Below are positions 42,679 to 42,758 of a DNA stretch of 42,758 nt, piece by piece; within the stretch, counting starts at the first letter, position 1, and each line of letters begins with the position of its first letter. The stretch lies in the NCBI GenBank assembly GCA_947569365.1, contig CANOSM010000016.1, positions 1-42,758 on the forward strand. Reading direction: 5' to 3'. The position numbers and the translations under genes were made by a program. The notes below the pieces were generated by a model, which searched no databases, was not told the DNA's origin, and was given only the letters and a program-made list of their open reading frames with translations. The DNA is from an uncultured Clostridium sp. (GTDB taxonomy: Bacteria > Bacillota > Clostridia > TANB77 > CAG-508).

Positions 42679-42758
42679 TTAATAAGTTTTCTATTTTATT
42701 ATGGGAAAATTGCAACATTAATTGCACGCTTTTTTCTTAAAAAATTAAAAATCTTTAA

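Noticed and set aside
1..42758. Genome-wide reading of UGA as tryptophan, prompted by the transposase UGA codons
   Set aside because: Host genes use TGG for Trp throughout (including conserved sites in valS and spoIID), and the orphan gene at 18069 ends in TGA within its terminator. Only the mobile element shows UGA at Trp positions.

Overview
The window is very AT-rich. Its content points to a low-GC, endospore-forming Firmicute, most likely a member of the Clostridia: a ClpE-type unfoldase, a complete spoIIAA-spoIIAB-sigF locus with spoIID and spoIIQ directly behind it, a BofC-like protein, AddA, a GshF-type ATP-grasp enzyme, a T-box in front of valS, and purine-rich ribosome binding sites almost everywhere. 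Nearly all genes after the first 2.5 kb lie on the minus strand and most stop with TAA or TAG. No species can be named from the sequence alone.

Layout. 1-5.6 kb: clpE (+) behind a promoter overlapped by a possible CtsR operator, a BofC-domain membrane protein, lysA, the first copy of a 289-bp inverted-repeat element (MITE) and a small hypothetical gene. 5.7-15.5 kb: comEC and an SH3b-NlpC/P60 wall hydrolase (one operon), aspS, a small membrane protein, two short ORFs, a zinc-ribbon protein and a UPF0371/DUF1846 protein. 15.5-20.5 kb: a mobile-element island made of three more copies of the 289-bp element family, two inverted copies of an ISAs1-like insertion sequence (one with an internal deletion, one nearly full length but broken), a decayed IS1182-like transposase gene and a small well-expressed-looking orphan gene. 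20.5-30.5 kb: a frameshifted hypothetical gene, rlmB-lepA, a membrane protein, a 536-residue unknown membrane protein, and a two-gene unit encoding a probable GNAT acyltransferase and a GshF-like ATP-grasp ligase whose glutamate-cysteine ligase half looks decayed. 30.5-36 kb: DUF3006-addA, an HNH protein with a ParB-like tail, and a PAP2 phosphatase. 36.1-42.7 kb: spoIIQ, spoIID, sigF, spoIIAB, spoIIAA (all minus, transcribed in the order spoIIAA to spoIIQ), then valS with its T-box leader.

How the genes fit together. The sporulation block is a coherent unit: a Spo0A/sigma-H type control region drives the anti-anti-sigma, anti-sigma and sigma-F genes, and SpoIID (peptidoglycan lytic enzyme) and SpoIIQ (forespore channel and engulfment protein) follow without a visible break, with a possible sigma-F type promoter in front of spoIIQ. 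aspS, valS, rlmB and lepA are translation housekeeping.

The most unusual parts are (a) the mobile island, where 9-bp target duplications show three clean MITE insertions and, by their reciprocal arrangement, indicate that the 2 kb between the two IS copies has been inverted; (b) two UGA codons at positions where ISAs1 transposases are expected to carry tryptophan; and (c) the GNAT plus degenerate-GshF operon, preceded by a 24-bp perfect palindrome, which could make an unknown N-acylated peptide-like metabolite.
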